Shown here one piece after another: positions 45,165 through 53,724 of a DNA stretch of 62,751 nt. Below the pieces are notes generated by a model, which had not been told where the DNA came from, did not search any database, and worked only from the letters and a program-made list of their open reading frames with translations. Positions within the stretch are counted from its first letter, which is position 1. Every line of letters starts with the position of its first letter. Origin of the DNA: an uncultured Parafilimonas sp. (GTDB lineage: Bacteria > Bacteroidota > Bacteroidia > Chitinophagales > Chitinophagaceae); the NCBI GenBank assembly GCA_937892395.1, contig CALAGJ010000013.1, positions 1 to 62,751 on the forward strand, in the 5' to 3' direction. The translations under genes and the position numbers were made by a program.

Positions 45165-46037
45165 ATGGCAGTACTTGTAAATAAAAATTCTAAAGTTATC
45201 GTTCAGGGTTTTACTGGATCTGAGGGCACTTTTCATGCTACGCAAATGATTGAATATGGCACTCAAGTGGTGGGTGGCGTTACACCCGGAAAAGGTGGTC
45301 AATCCCATTTAGATAAACCTGTTTTTAATACCGTTGCCGATGCAGTGAAGCAAACAGGTGCCGATGTAAGTATCATTTTCGTTCCCCCTGCATTTGCAGC
45401 AGATGCCATAATGGAAGCCGCCGAAGCAGGCATAGCTCTTGTTGTTTGTATTACCGAAGGCATTCCGGTGCAGGACATGGTCAAGGTTAAAAATTATTTG
45501 AACACTACCGGTACCAGATTGATTGGTCCAAACTGTCCGGGTGTAATTACCGCAGGTGAAGCTAAAGTAGGCATTATGCCGGGTTTTATATTTAAATCAG
45601 GACGTATTGGAATTGTTTCAAAATCTGGTACACTTACTTATGAAGCCGCAGATCAGGTTGTAAAAGCGGGTTTAGGTGTAAGCACAGCTATTGGTATTGG
45701 TGGAGATCCAATTATTGGTACACCTACAAAAGATGCTGTACAACTATTGATGAATGATCCTGAAACAGATGGAATTATTATGATTGGTGAAATAGGTGGT
45801 GGTATGGAAGCGGAGGCCGCAAGATGGATAAAAGATAATGGTACAAAACCGGTTGTAGGTTTTATAGCAGGTCAAACTGCACCTCCCGGAAGGCGTATGG
45901 GGCATGCCGGAGCCATTGTTGGTGGTGCTGAAGATACTGCCGCAGCCAAAATGAAAATAATGTCTGAGTGTGGCATTCATGTGGTAGCCAGCCCTGCTGA
46001 TATCGGCCGTAAAATGGCCGACCTAATTGGAAATTAA
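45165..46037 (+). CDS. sucD: Succinyl-CoA ligase alpha subunit
   Basis: CoA-binding alpha subunit of succinyl-CoA synthetase, 290 residues. Rossmann block 'VQGFTGSEGTFHATQMIEYGTQVVGGVTPGKGG', 'GPNCPGVIT', 'SKSGTLTYEAADQV' and the phospho-His region 'GRRMGHAGAIVGG' (His247). All active residues are present. The beta subunit (sucC) is not adjacent; in this window the subunit genes of TCA enzymes are scattered. It has its own promoter and terminator. Confidence 0.97.
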   Translation: MAVLVNKNSKVIVQGFTGSEGTFHATQMIEYGTQVVGGVTPGKGGQSHLDKPVFNTVADAVKQTGADVSIIFVPPAFAADAIMEAAEAGIALVVCITEGIPVQDMVKVKNYLNTTGTRLIGPNCPGVITAGEAKVGIMPGFIFKSGRIGIVSKSGTLTYEAADQVVKAGLGVSTAIGIGGDPIIGTPTKDAVQLLMNDPETDGIIMIGEIGGGMEAEAARWIKDNGTKPVVGFIAGQTAPPGRRMGHAGAIVGGAEDTAAAKMKIMSECGIHVVASPADIGRKMADLIGN

Positions 46038-46060
46038 TTTACCGATTTATATTTTTTAAG

Positions 46061-46093
46061 AAGCATCATAACTAAGGTTTTGGTGCTTTTTTT
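46061..46093 (+). terminator. Rho-independent terminator of sucD
   Basis: Eight-bp stem with one G-U pair (46061-46068 with 46081-46088), 12-base loop, then a run of seven T. Confidence 0.7.
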
Positions 46094-46179
46094 ATGGATA
46101 TCATTATTCAAGTTTTACAAAATAATGCACAGAAAAATGTTCAAATGGACTCATATTGCACATGCCTTTCTGAATCCCT

Positions 46180-46187
46180 TAAATTTG
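46180..46187 (+). promoter_or_regulatory. -7 promoter element of metG
   Basis: TAAATTTG followed by CCGCC, 8 bases before the ATG at 46196. An exact match to TAnnTTTG; a leaderless or near-leaderless mRNA is implied and the longer frame from 46094 is excluded. Confidence 0.65.
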
Positions 46188-46195
46188 CCGCCCTT

Positions 46196-48298
46196 ATGCA
46201 GGCACAAAAGAATTCATTTGCACGTCATTTAATTACAGCAGCCCTACCTTATGCTAATGGGCCGGTACATATTGGACACTTGGCAGGTTGTTATATTCCC
46301 TCAGATATTTATGTAAGATTTTTGAGGGCACAAAAAAAAGATGTGCTGTTTATAGGGGGTAGTGATGAGCATGGCGTACCTATTACAATCAGGGCCATGA
46401 AAGAAGGCATTAGCCCACAACAAGTGGTGGACAAGTATCATGCTCAAATTAAAGAGAGCTTTCATCAAATGTGTATTTCATTTGATATATATAGCCGCAC
46501 CAGCAATGCTACACACCATGAAACTGCTGCTGCCTTTTTTAAAAAATTGTATGATGAAGGTCTGTTTGAAGAAAAAGAAACAGAACAATATTTTGACCCT
46601 GAAAAACAAGTCTTTCTTGCAGATAGATACATTACAGGTACCTGCCCGGTATGCGGTAATCCTGCGGCTTATGGGGATCAATGCGAAAAATGTGGTAGCA
46701 CTTTATCGCCTGAGCAATTGATTCATCCCAAAAGTACATTGAGCGAAGCGTCACCAATAAAAAAAAGTACAAAACATTGGTATTTTCCCCTTCAAAAATA
46801 TGAAGCATGGCTAAGAGAATGGATATTGGAAGGTCATGCGGCAGATTGGAAAAATAATGTATATGGACAATGTAAAAGCTGGTTAGACAGTGGTTTGCAA
46901 AGCCGTGCCATGACAAGGGATAGCAATTGGGGTGTAAAAGTACCCATACCGGGTGCTGATGGAAAAGTATTGTACGTATGGTTTGATGCTCCTATTGGAT
47001 ACATTAGTGCTACTAAAGAAATTACTAATAATTGGGCAGATTATTGGTGCAAAGAAGATACACAATTAGTACATTTTATAGGTAAGGATAATATTGTATT
47101 TCATTGTATCATTTTTCCTGCAATGCTGAAGGCACATGGCAATTTTGTACTGCCGACAAATGTACCAGCAAATGAATTTCTAAATATAGAAGGAGAGAAA
47201 GTAAGTACTAGTAGAAACTGGGCCGTATGGGTACATGAATATATTAAAGATTTTCCAGGCTGTACAGATGTATTGAGGTATGTATTGTGCAGTAATGCTC
47301 CGGAAACAAAAGACAATGATTTTACCTGGAAAAGTTTTCAGGATGCTAATAATAATGAACTTGTAAGTGTATTTGGCAATTTTGTAAATCGCACCATGGT
47401 GCTCATGCATAAATTGTGCAATGGCAAAGTGCCCTTATATCATACATCAGCAGCGGATGAAGATGATGAAAAAATAATTGCAGAAATCAAATCTACAAAA
47501 GAGCGTATTGAAACTGCTTTAAACGCATTCCGATTTAGAGATGCACTTTTTGAAGTTATGGACCTAAGTAGAAAAGGCAATCAATACATGCAGAAAAAAG
47601 AGCCTTGGATAAAGGCAAAAGCACTTGCTGAAAACCCTGCCATTCAAGAGCAAATTGACAATTGCATCTACCTGTGTTTGCAACTTACTGCCAACCTTGC
47701 AATATACTGCAATCCATTTTTGCCTGAGACAGCAAAAAAGATTTGTAAACTCTTAAAAGTAGTTGATAAAATGTTGTATTGGGAAAATGCAGGCAAGCTC
47801 AATTTGGTGCATACAGGATATAGTTTGAGGGCACCGGAATTATTGTTTCGTAAAATTGAAGATGAGGAAATAAAAAATCAAGTAGAAAAATTAAGATCAA
47901 ATAGCAATTCAAATCCAAAGATGGACAAGCCAAATACAACAATACCCGAGGTAAAAAGCACTACTTACAAACCCGAAATACAGTATGATGATTTTGCAAA
48001 AATAGATCTACGTACGGGCAAAATTACAGCTGCAGAAAAGGTGGAGAAAGCAGATAAACTACTTAAACTTACAATCAATATGGGTACAGAGGAGCGCACC
48101 ATTGTAAGTGGCATTGCCTTGCATTTTAAACCGGAAGAAATTGTGGGAAAACAAGTGGTGGTAGTAGCCAATCTTGCCCCCAGAAAAATGAGAGGTATAG
48201 AAAGCAATGGAATGATTTTGATGGCCGAAAATGAAGCAGGTAAACTTGTGTTTATTAATCCGGATATGGACACCCATGCAGGGTCTTCGGTAAGTTAG
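46196..48298 (+). CDS. metG: Methionyl-tRNA synthetase
   Basis: Charges tRNA-Met, 700 residues from the ATG at 46196 (MQAQKNSFARH). Domain order: Rossmann with HIGH-type 'GPVHIGHLAG', zinc knuckle 'CPVCGNPAAYGDQCEKCGS', the KMSKS loop in the variant 'KVSTSRNW' that is normal for Bacteroidota, anticodon-binding helices ('DNDFTWKSFQDANNNELVS'), and the C-terminal EMAP-like tRNA-binding domain starting 'YDDFAKIDLRTGKI', joined by an Asn/Ser/Lys-rich linker (about 590-615). Length and order match the two-zinc-free form with tRBD. A weak terminator follows. Confidence 0.96.
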   Translation: MQAQKNSFARHLITAALPYANGPVHIGHLAGCYIPSDIYVRFLRAQKKDVLFIGGSDEHGVPITIRAMKEGISPQQVVDKYHAQIKESFHQMCISFDIYSRTSNATHHETAAAFFKKLYDEGLFEEKETEQYFDPEKQVFLADRYITGTCPVCGNPAAYGDQCEKCGSTLSPEQLIHPKSTLSEASPIKKSTKHWYFPLQKYEAWLREWILEGHAADWKNNVYGQCKSWLDSGLQSRAMTRDSNWGVKVPIPGADGKVLYVWFDAPIGYISATKEITNNWADYWCKEDTQLVHFIGKDNIVFHCIIFPAMLKAHGNFVLPTNVPANEFLNIEGEKVSTSRNWAVWVHEYIKDFPGCTDVLRYVLCSNAPETKDNDFTWKSFQDANNNELVSVFGNFVNRTMVLMHKLCNGKVPLYHTSAADEDDEKIIAEIKSTKERIETALNAFRFRDALFEVMDLSRKGNQYMQKKEPWIKAKALAENPAIQEQIDNCIYLCLQLTANLAIYCNPFLPETAKKICKLLKVVDKMLYWENAGKLNLVHTGYSLRAPELLFRKIEDEEIKNQVEKLRSNSNSNPKMDKPNTTIPEVKSTTYKPEIQYDDFAKIDLRTGKITAAEKVEKADKLLKLTINMGTEERTIVSGIALHFKPEEIVGKQVVVVANLAPRKMRGIESNGMILMAENEAGKLVFINPDMDTHAGSSVS

Positions 48299-48320
48299 TT
48301 ATTGTAAAGATTTTTGAGTA

Positions 48321-48345
48321 AGTCCTTCTGGGGAAGGCTTTATTC
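48321..48345 (+). terminator. Weak terminator after metG
   Basis: CCTTC/GAAGG stem with a 4-base loop and two extra pairs across a T bulge, followed by TTTATTC. It lies 23 bp after the metG stop. Confidence 0.45.
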
Positions 48346-48624
48346 TATAATTACTCAATGTATTTTGGATTTTGCTTTAAATGAAGTGAAGTAATATTCA
48401 GTACTATCAAGCAATAAAATAATTGCATTCGTAATCCATAACGTATAGTATAAAATTCGGGTTTAAGAGTTGAGTTTTTCATTTACAGGATAAAGGAATT
48501 GTAAATCATTGTCTGTAGATTATTGTTGATTATAAATTGGCGGATTCCACATTGACATATAATTTTTGATTTGCTTTTGCTTATCCATATAATGCTCTAA
48601 GTTCTAATTTTTTTCTTCTTGATT
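48346..48624. other. Spacer without gene
   Basis: No supported gene. AT-rich; it lies between the metG terminator and the 3' end of the helicase remnant and may carry debris of the event that brought the remnant here. Confidence 0.5.
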
Positions 48625-49521
48625 TTATTGCTCCAATTGTTCGTCCAAAATTTTTTCTATAACCTCAACACTTATACCTTCACAAAACATTATGGTTAGT
48701 TCGTTGTCCAGTTCATTTGTCCAGAGCATATAGCCATTTTCATTTTTGCTCCTTAAATGCTCCGGTGAATTTGATTTTTCTTTATTCTTTCTGAAGTAGT
48801 CAATAGGATTGACAGCAGCATTAGAGGGTTGATTCTTCTCCCCATCTTTTAATACTTTCAGCACATGAATTTGAGTAGATTTAGGAAATTGCCACGGCAC
48901 TAATGGCTCAGGTTGATAGATACTATTTCTTGTACGAGTTACGGCAACATAAAGCAAATTTATTTCTTCATTTAACTTTGTAAAATTGATTGCATTATTC
49001 TTGTTATCATCTTTTAGTTGTATTAATTTTTCTTCTGTTATAAAATCATTTCCAATTTGAATGGCATCGTATTCCATTCCCTTACTCCTATGAACTGTAG
49101 AAAAAATCATCTCTGCTTTTGCTTTATCATCATTATCAACAGGTTTATCTTTGATAGCTTTAATAGTATCAGGAATTTCATTGCCATACTCATTAACAAT
49201 ATCAACCATCATTGAAAGTTGAACATCTTCCACCATTTCAATATAATCACTTAGATCGTTCAGGTCTTTCATTGCTTTAATAAGCTTGTCTTTGATTAAA
49301 TAGTGTTCTCCGTTATAAAGATATAAAACATCGTATAGGGAAGCTCCGTCATTTACATAAGTGTAAGAGTTGATATTTCCTTCAAAGTAAATATGTTTTA
49401 CTTTTTTCTTTTCCGTCACATATTCAATAGCTTTAAGCAGCAGTTCGATGTCATGCCGAAGCAGTCCGCCAGCGTGTTCAAGCACTTCGCCGGCCTGTCC
49501 AAGTACTTCGTTGTAAAGCAA
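48625..49521 (-). pseudogene. C-terminal remnant of a UvrD-type helicase
   Basis: Open frame of 298 codons corresponding to the last part of a superfamily 1 DNA helicase. Motif V 'STVHRSKGMEYDAIQI' and motif VI 'NLLYVAVTRTRN' are intact, followed by a C-terminal tail, but the Walker A and B motifs and domains 1A/1B are missing. There is no room for them, as the stop of the hydrolase gene lies 31 bp upstream of the open frame. At the N-terminus is a GC-richer tandem of 7-codon units (EVLGQAG, EVLEHAG, GLLRHDI) that looks foreign to the helicase. Without an ATPase site it cannot unwind DNA; most likely a decayed gene. Confidence 0.8.
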
Positions 49522-49551
49522 ATTATATTTTTTACCCCCAAATACTTATAT

Positions 49552-50406
49552 TTATTTTTCCAGAAAATCGATAACAGCCGCTTGCACGCCGGCATCTCTA
49601 TAAATTTTATTATGACCCAAATGCTCTGTAGTCATAAATTGTAAGTTTTTGATATTCCCATTTCTACTTGGTGCTGAGTCAATATATGGACATTGCTTAT
49701 CGTCTGTATCATGTATCCAAAGTATGGATCCGGAAATATTTTTTACCGCCCTGTTGATAGAATACCAGCTTACATCATGTTGTCGTATTTGGAAGATTAA
49801 TTGCTCCAAAGCAGTTTGTGCATCCTTTGAAATGGAGAAGAGGTCAGCAAAATTTTTTAACGCAGATTTTGTTTCTGATGCAGGGGCTATGAGTACTAAT
49901 TTTTTATTCGAATCTACCATTTCTTCCAAAGCAAAACATGCTGCCAAGCCTCCAAAGGAATGACAGATCAATGCATACAAGGGGCCAAATTTTTTCTCCA
50001 CATCCAATATGATTCTACTATAGGTAAATGCATTGATTCTTTTGCCATCACTTATGCCATGTGCCGGTGCGTCAAAAGCCAGTACTTCAAATCCTGCTTT
50101 AATTAGCATGCACACACATTGCTCAAATTTATAAGCCCTGCTTTGAAAGCCATGACAAATTAGTACTCGCTTTGCGGGCATTGCATGTTTCCAATAATAA
50201 CCCCTTACCACTATGTCATCATGCAGCAATTCAACTTTTTCTGCTTTGTGAAAAATGGGAGGCATCTCCATTTTTTTTATCGGCCCAGGTGTACAGAATA
50301 AGTCAAAGGCAGATTGAGCTGCCAGCTGGGGTGATAGTTTGTTTAGGGTTTTAAGTTTAGTTTTGTAATACTGTAATAAAATACGTTGACTTAATTTTCC
50401 TTGCAT
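49552..50406 (-). CDS. Alpha/beta hydrolase
   Basis: Serine hydrolase of the alpha/beta fold, about 284 residues. The nucleophile elbow is 'ICHSFGGLAACF' (Ser); oxyanion block 'RVLICHGFQSRAYKF'; catalytic Asp region 'ILWIHDTDDKQCPY' and His in 'TTEHLGHNKIYRDA'. The N-terminal ~75 residues ('QRILLQYYKTKLKTLNKL') are family-typical for Bacteroidota hydrolases. No signal peptide. The start may be 50406 or 50409 (ATGATG); in the second case it overlaps the ATG of the divergent DUF2520 gene at 50408. Substrate unknown. Confidence 0.87.
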   Translation of the reverse strand: MQGKLSQRILLQYYKTKLKTLNKLSPQLAAQSAFDLFCTPGPIKKMEMPPIFHKAEKVELLHDDIVVRGYYWKHAMPAKRVLICHGFQSRAYKFEQCVCMLIKAGFEVLAFDAPAHGISDGKRINAFTYSRIILDVEKKFGPLYALICHSFGGLAACFALEEMVDSNKKLVLIAPASETKSALKNFADLFSISKDAQTALEQLIFQIRQHDVSWYSINRAVKNISGSILWIHDTDDKQCPYIDSAPSRNGNIKNLQFMTTEHLGHNKIYRDAGVQAAVIDFLEK

Positions 50407-50407
50407 C

Positions 50408-51169
50408 ATGGATGAATCATTTAAAATAAAAATAATAGGCTCCGGCAATACAGCTACTGTTTTGGGCCGCTTGTGCTTATCAAAAGGAATTGCTATTCAA
50501 AGCATAAGTGGCAGAAACGCTGCAGCCTCATCTCAATTGGCAAAAGAATGGAATTGTAAGCTATCTGCCATAGAAGATATTGCAGATGATGGTGGTATTT
50601 GTTTGATATGTGTTAGTGATGATTCCATTTATGAGGTTGCAGAAAAATTGCAAATACAACAATCTATTGTAGCACATACAGCAGCCTCCTCAGATATCTC
50701 CATTTTGCCCTTTAATAATTGTGGTATTTTATATCCATTGCAAAGTCTTAGAAAGGAAAGAGTGGCCATACCTGTCATTCCTTTTTTGGTGGAAGCAAAC
50801 AATGCTACTACCGAAAATACCTTAATGCATTTGGCCTCTTTACTTTCTGACCAGGTTTTAAAATCAACTTTTCAGGATAGGGTACGCTTACATCTTGCAG
50901 CTGTGTTTGTATCGAACTTTACTAACCATTTGTATGCTACTGCACATGCATTCTGCGCAGCAGAAAATATTTCTTATACCATATTAGGTCCGCTGCTAAA
51001 AGAAGTGGCAGAGCGAGCCACCATGCAAGATCCACGCACTATGCAAACCGGCCCGGCCATCAGAGGCGATGAAAAAACGATACAAAGACATCTGTCCATT
51101 TTGGAGGCATATCCTGATTGGTTGATGATGTATAAAATGATGACCGACAGTATTCAAAACAGCAAATAG
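50408..51169 (+). CDS. DUF2520 Rossmann-like protein
   Basis: NAD(P)-binding protein of 253 residues related to pyrroline-5-carboxylate reductase / 6-phosphogluconate dehydrogenase-like enzymes. Rossmann block 'IKIIGSGNTATVLGRLCL' (G-x-G-N-x-A), 'ICLICVSDDSIYEVAEKL' and 'IVAHTAASSDISIL', then the DUF2520 helical half 'HLAAVFVSNFTNHLYATAHAFC' and 'QTGPAIRGDEKTIQRHL'. It is conserved in Bacteroidota but without a proven reaction. The start codon abuts that of the divergent hydrolase; each promoter must lie inside the other coding region. Confidence 0.88.
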   Translation: MDESFKIKIIGSGNTATVLGRLCLSKGIAIQSISGRNAAASSQLAKEWNCKLSAIEDIADDGGICLICVSDDSIYEVAEKLQIQQSIVAHTAASSDISILPFNNCGILYPLQSLRKERVAIPVIPFLVEANNATTENTLMHLASLLSDQVLKSTFQDRVRLHLAAVFVSNFTNHLYATAHAFCAAENISYTILGPLLKEVAERATMQDPRTMQTGPAIRGDEKTIQRHLSILEAYPDWLMMYKMMTDSIQNSK

Positions 51170-51205
51170 AGACAGAAACTAAGTGATACAATAAACTGAA
51201 ATATT

Positions 51206-51868
51206 TTACAGCTTTTTTTCTCTTGCGCCAAAAAGCATACTACCAATTCTTACCATTGTGCTGCCCTCTTCTATAGCAATGATATAATCTCCACTCATAC
51301 CCATGGATAGTGTATTAAAATCTGGATGTATGGCTGCATATTGATCAAAAAGCTTTTTTAAAAATTGAAATTCTTGTCGAACCAATTGTGCATCATCGCT
51401 AAAACTTGCCATACCCATCAATCCGCAAATCCGTACATTGGGATACATAGAAAGTGCCTGCATAGCTGCAGCTAATTCAGTAGCATCAAAACCAAATTTC
51501 GTTTCTTCCTGTGCAATATGCACCTGCAAAAGACAGTCAATGATTCTATTCAGCTTTGAAGCTTGTTTGTTTATTTCCGCAAGGAGTTTAATAGAATCTA
51601 CTCCATGTATGGCATGTATAAATGGTGCTATATATTTTACTTTATTTGATTGTAAGTGACCAATAAAATGCCATTGTATATCATGGGGCATGGCTTCATA
51701 CTTCTGCACCACTTCTTGTACATAATTTTCTCCAAAATCTCTTTGACCGAGTGCATATAGTGACTCAATGGTCGATATGGATTTTGTTTTGCTTACTGCT
51801 ATAAGTGTTACATTTTTTTCATTCAACTCAGATATGAGGTTGTGGTACACAGCATCCATTTCATTCAT
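51206..51868 (-). CDS. PLP homeostasis protein YggS
   Basis: PLP-binding protein that buffers pyridoxal phosphate, about 221 residues. PLP site 'LIAVSKTKS' with the Lys (about residue 24-26), then 'FGENYVQEVVQKYEAM', 'WHFIGHLQSNKVKYI', 'LLQVHIAQEETKFGF' and 'LSMGMSGDYIIAIEEGSTMVRIG'. TIM-barrel alanine racemase-like fold without the C-terminal domain. The frame reaches a TTG at 51877, but that lies inside the -7 element (51875-51882), so ATG 51868 (or the ATG three codons on, 51859) is preferred. It converges with the DUF2520 gene. Confidence 0.93.
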   Translation of the reverse strand: MNEMDAVYHNLISELNEKNVTLIAVSKTKSISTIESLYALGQRDFGENYVQEVVQKYEAMPHDIQWHFIGHLQSNKVKYIAPFIHAIHGVDSIKLLAEINKQASKLNRIIDCLLQVHIAQEETKFGFDATELAAAMQALSMYPNVRICGLMGMASFSDDAQLVRQEFQFLKKLFDQYAAIHPDFNTLSMGMSGDYIIAIEEGSTMVRIGSMLFGAREKKL

Positions 51869-51874
51869 AGGCTG

Positions 51875-51882
51875 CAAAAATA
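51875..51882 (-). promoter_or_regulatory. -7 promoter element of yggS
   Basis: Minus-strand TATTTTTG followed by CAGCC. Transcription would start about 7 bases on, at the ATG at 51868, giving a leaderless message. Confidence 0.6.
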
Positions 51883-51904
51883 AATACCAATAAGATTGAA
51901 TGCA

Positions 51905-53092
51905 TTAGTTGTATTGAAGTAAAATATTTTCAATAATTAACGCATCATTCCATGCAGGGCAGTAATGCCTGTATTGCAGTAAGCGTAGGCCATTGCTGAG
52001 GCTCTTAATAGTATGTTGAAAATATGATGGAATATTTCCCGTAAAAAATGAAAAATCATTTATTTCTATTTCTTTTATTACAGCTTCGCTGAATGAATAG
52101 CCTATAGGAGATTCGCCACCCATTTTCAGGATGGCATTGGAAAGAATGAGTTGCTCAAATTTGTTATTGGTATGATTGAATAATTCAACTGCCGTTTCAA
52201 TTAATAATTTTCTAAAAGGCTCCATTTCTTTATAGCTATTGAATTGCAAAAGCTTTGAATAGTGATAAATAATAATAGCCGACTGTGGATAATAAGGAGA
52301 TATGAATGCAGGTCTCCTAAGAAAATCTTTTCGCTGTATGGTTTGAATAATGAGTTGAAGGCTTGCACTATCAGCAGCACGCATGGGCAATTGATATTGG
52401 TGTACAAACTGTAAAATATTGCAAAGCACAGACACATCAAAGACCACCGGAATTTTTTTTCCAAACCATGCGGAGTAAGCATTGAAATTATGGTAAGCAG
52501 CACTGGTAGTGTAAAGTTTTTTTCGATTGATGTATTGCTGCATTAGTTCGTGTACTTCATTTGCAATGCTGTCATCCTTGCTTAACAAGGGTATGGCCAT
52601 CACAGTATCATCCATATCATCAGGCAGGGTAATATTTCCCCGCAGGGCGGGAATCCACCAGCTATAAGGAAAATTAAATGATGTGTCTGTAGCCCAAAAA
52701 TTCCAGGTAGGTCTTCCAGATGCATGTTGAAAATAGGGTAAACAATTTTTTGTCCTATGAATAAAGGAATCCAGTGTTTGTTGATTGGATGCAGATAACC
52801 TGTATCGATACTGCTGCAGTATTTGTGCTGTGATTAGGTTATAAAAAATGGTGTAATCCTTTTTATGTTCACTATACCTTGGCACATCATTTATGAAAGA
52901 TGGCAGTAGCCCTGCATGATCATTTTGCTTACTCACTGCGGACAAACTCAAAATGCGATGGAGTAATCTGCTCACTACAACGCTATCAGCTGCATGCACC
53001 TGCAGGCATAAGGCGCAAGTGCACATGAGAATAATACTTTTAAATTTGATAAAAATAAAATGCTTGCATTTGACCTGAAAAGAGCGCATCAA
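51905..53092 (-). CDS. Exported helical protein with a terpene-cyclase-like motif
   Basis: Exported protein of 395 residues, unknown function. A hydrophobic N-terminal stretch 'SIILMCTCALCLQVHAADS' is the signal. The body is helical and carries 'ITLPDDMDDTVMAIPLL', reminiscent of the D-x-D-D / DDT turns of alpha/alpha-barrel terpenoid-cyclase and prenyltransferase-like proteins, and 'GRPTWNFWATDTSFNFPYSWWIPALRG'. The fold assignment is a guess from those motifs. Its start overlaps the stop of the gene before it by four bases (ATGA at 53089-53092), so the two are co-translated. Confidence 0.65.
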   Translation of the reverse strand: MMRSFQVKCKHFIFIKFKSIILMCTCALCLQVHAADSVVVSRLLHRILSLSAVSKQNDHAGLLPSFINDVPRYSEHKKDYTIFYNLITAQILQQYRYRLSASNQQTLDSFIHRTKNCLPYFQHASGRPTWNFWATDTSFNFPYSWWIPALRGNITLPDDMDDTVMAIPLLSKDDSIANEVHELMQQYINRKKLYTTSAAYHNFNAYSAWFGKKIPVVFDVSVLCNILQFVHQYQLPMRAADSASLQLIIQTIQRKDFLRRPAFISPYYPQSAIIIYHYSKLLQFNSYKEMEPFRKLLIETAVELFNHTNNKFEQLILSNAILKMGGESPIGYSFSEAVIKEIEINDFSFFTGNIPSYFQHTIKSLSNGLRLLQYRHYCPAWNDALIIENILLQYN

Positions 53093-53610
53093 AGTTTTTT
53101 TTCACTGATAAATGTTTCAATACCAGCCGTATAAATTTTTGCTCTCTTTTCAGCGAAATAATCAGCCCCCAGCATGATGATTGCTTGTATAGTAAGTGTG
53201 AGGCCAACTCCTGCTAAAAAAACTTTTGAAGCATCAGTACTATAATAAAATAAAATAAAAATGCCGGCAGTAGCCAACGCCATTTCTACCCATCTGATGA
53301 TGATAAAATTATTATTGACCTTTTGCATACGGGGCAATTCTATATCTTTTAGTTCTGTAGGATTCATATCATAAGCATAAACATTTCTACTTCTGTCTGC
53401 ATCACTACGCTTAAAAATTGTATAACCCACAGACACCTGTATTAGACCAATGACAATCAGCGGAATGGCTGCACCTTTAAAATAAGGTGATTTTGCAAAT
53501 GTCAACAAACCTGCTGCAGTAAGTAAAGCCACAATACCAATTATCAGAAAAACGAGGCTTTCCTGCTTTTCTGCCACAAAATATTTTTCAATATCTGCCT
53601 TTGTAAACAT
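53089..53610 (-). CDS. Four-helix membrane protein
   Basis: Integral membrane protein of 173 residues with about four hydrophobic helices: 'LVFLIIGIVALLTAAGLLTF', 'GAAIPLIVIGLIQVSVGYTIF', 'WVEMALATAGIFILFYY' and 'VFLAGVGLTLTIQAIIMLGA'. It begins 'MFTKADIEKYFVAEKQESL'. No family recognised. It overlaps the exported protein gene by ATGA and follows gldB by 115 bp on the same strand, so it is probably the first gene of a two-gene unit. Confidence 0.75.
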   Translation of the reverse strand: MFTKADIEKYFVAEKQESLVFLIIGIVALLTAAGLLTFAKSPYFKGAAIPLIVIGLIQVSVGYTIFKRSDADRSRNVYAYDMNPTELKDIELPRMQKVNNNFIIIRWVEMALATAGIFILFYYSTDASKVFLAGVGLTLTIQAIIMLGADYFAEKRAKIYTAGIETFISEKKL

Positions 53611-53724
53611 AAAAAAGTTTGGAGCTAAGATAAGGTTAAACCATTTGGCTGTATCTCAATATCTGTAATTAGAGCTTATTTGTGAAGCAACCAATATTGT
53701 ATCATGCATTAAAATAATATCATG

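Noticed and set aside
46094..46195. Upstream extension of metG to an earlier ATG
   Set aside because: It lies before the -7 promoter at 46180 and carries no conserved residues; the start 46196 fits the family N-terminus.
47161..47220. KVSTS instead of KMSKS in MetRS as an odd feature
   Set aside because: This variant is normal in Bacteroidota methionyl-tRNA synthetases.
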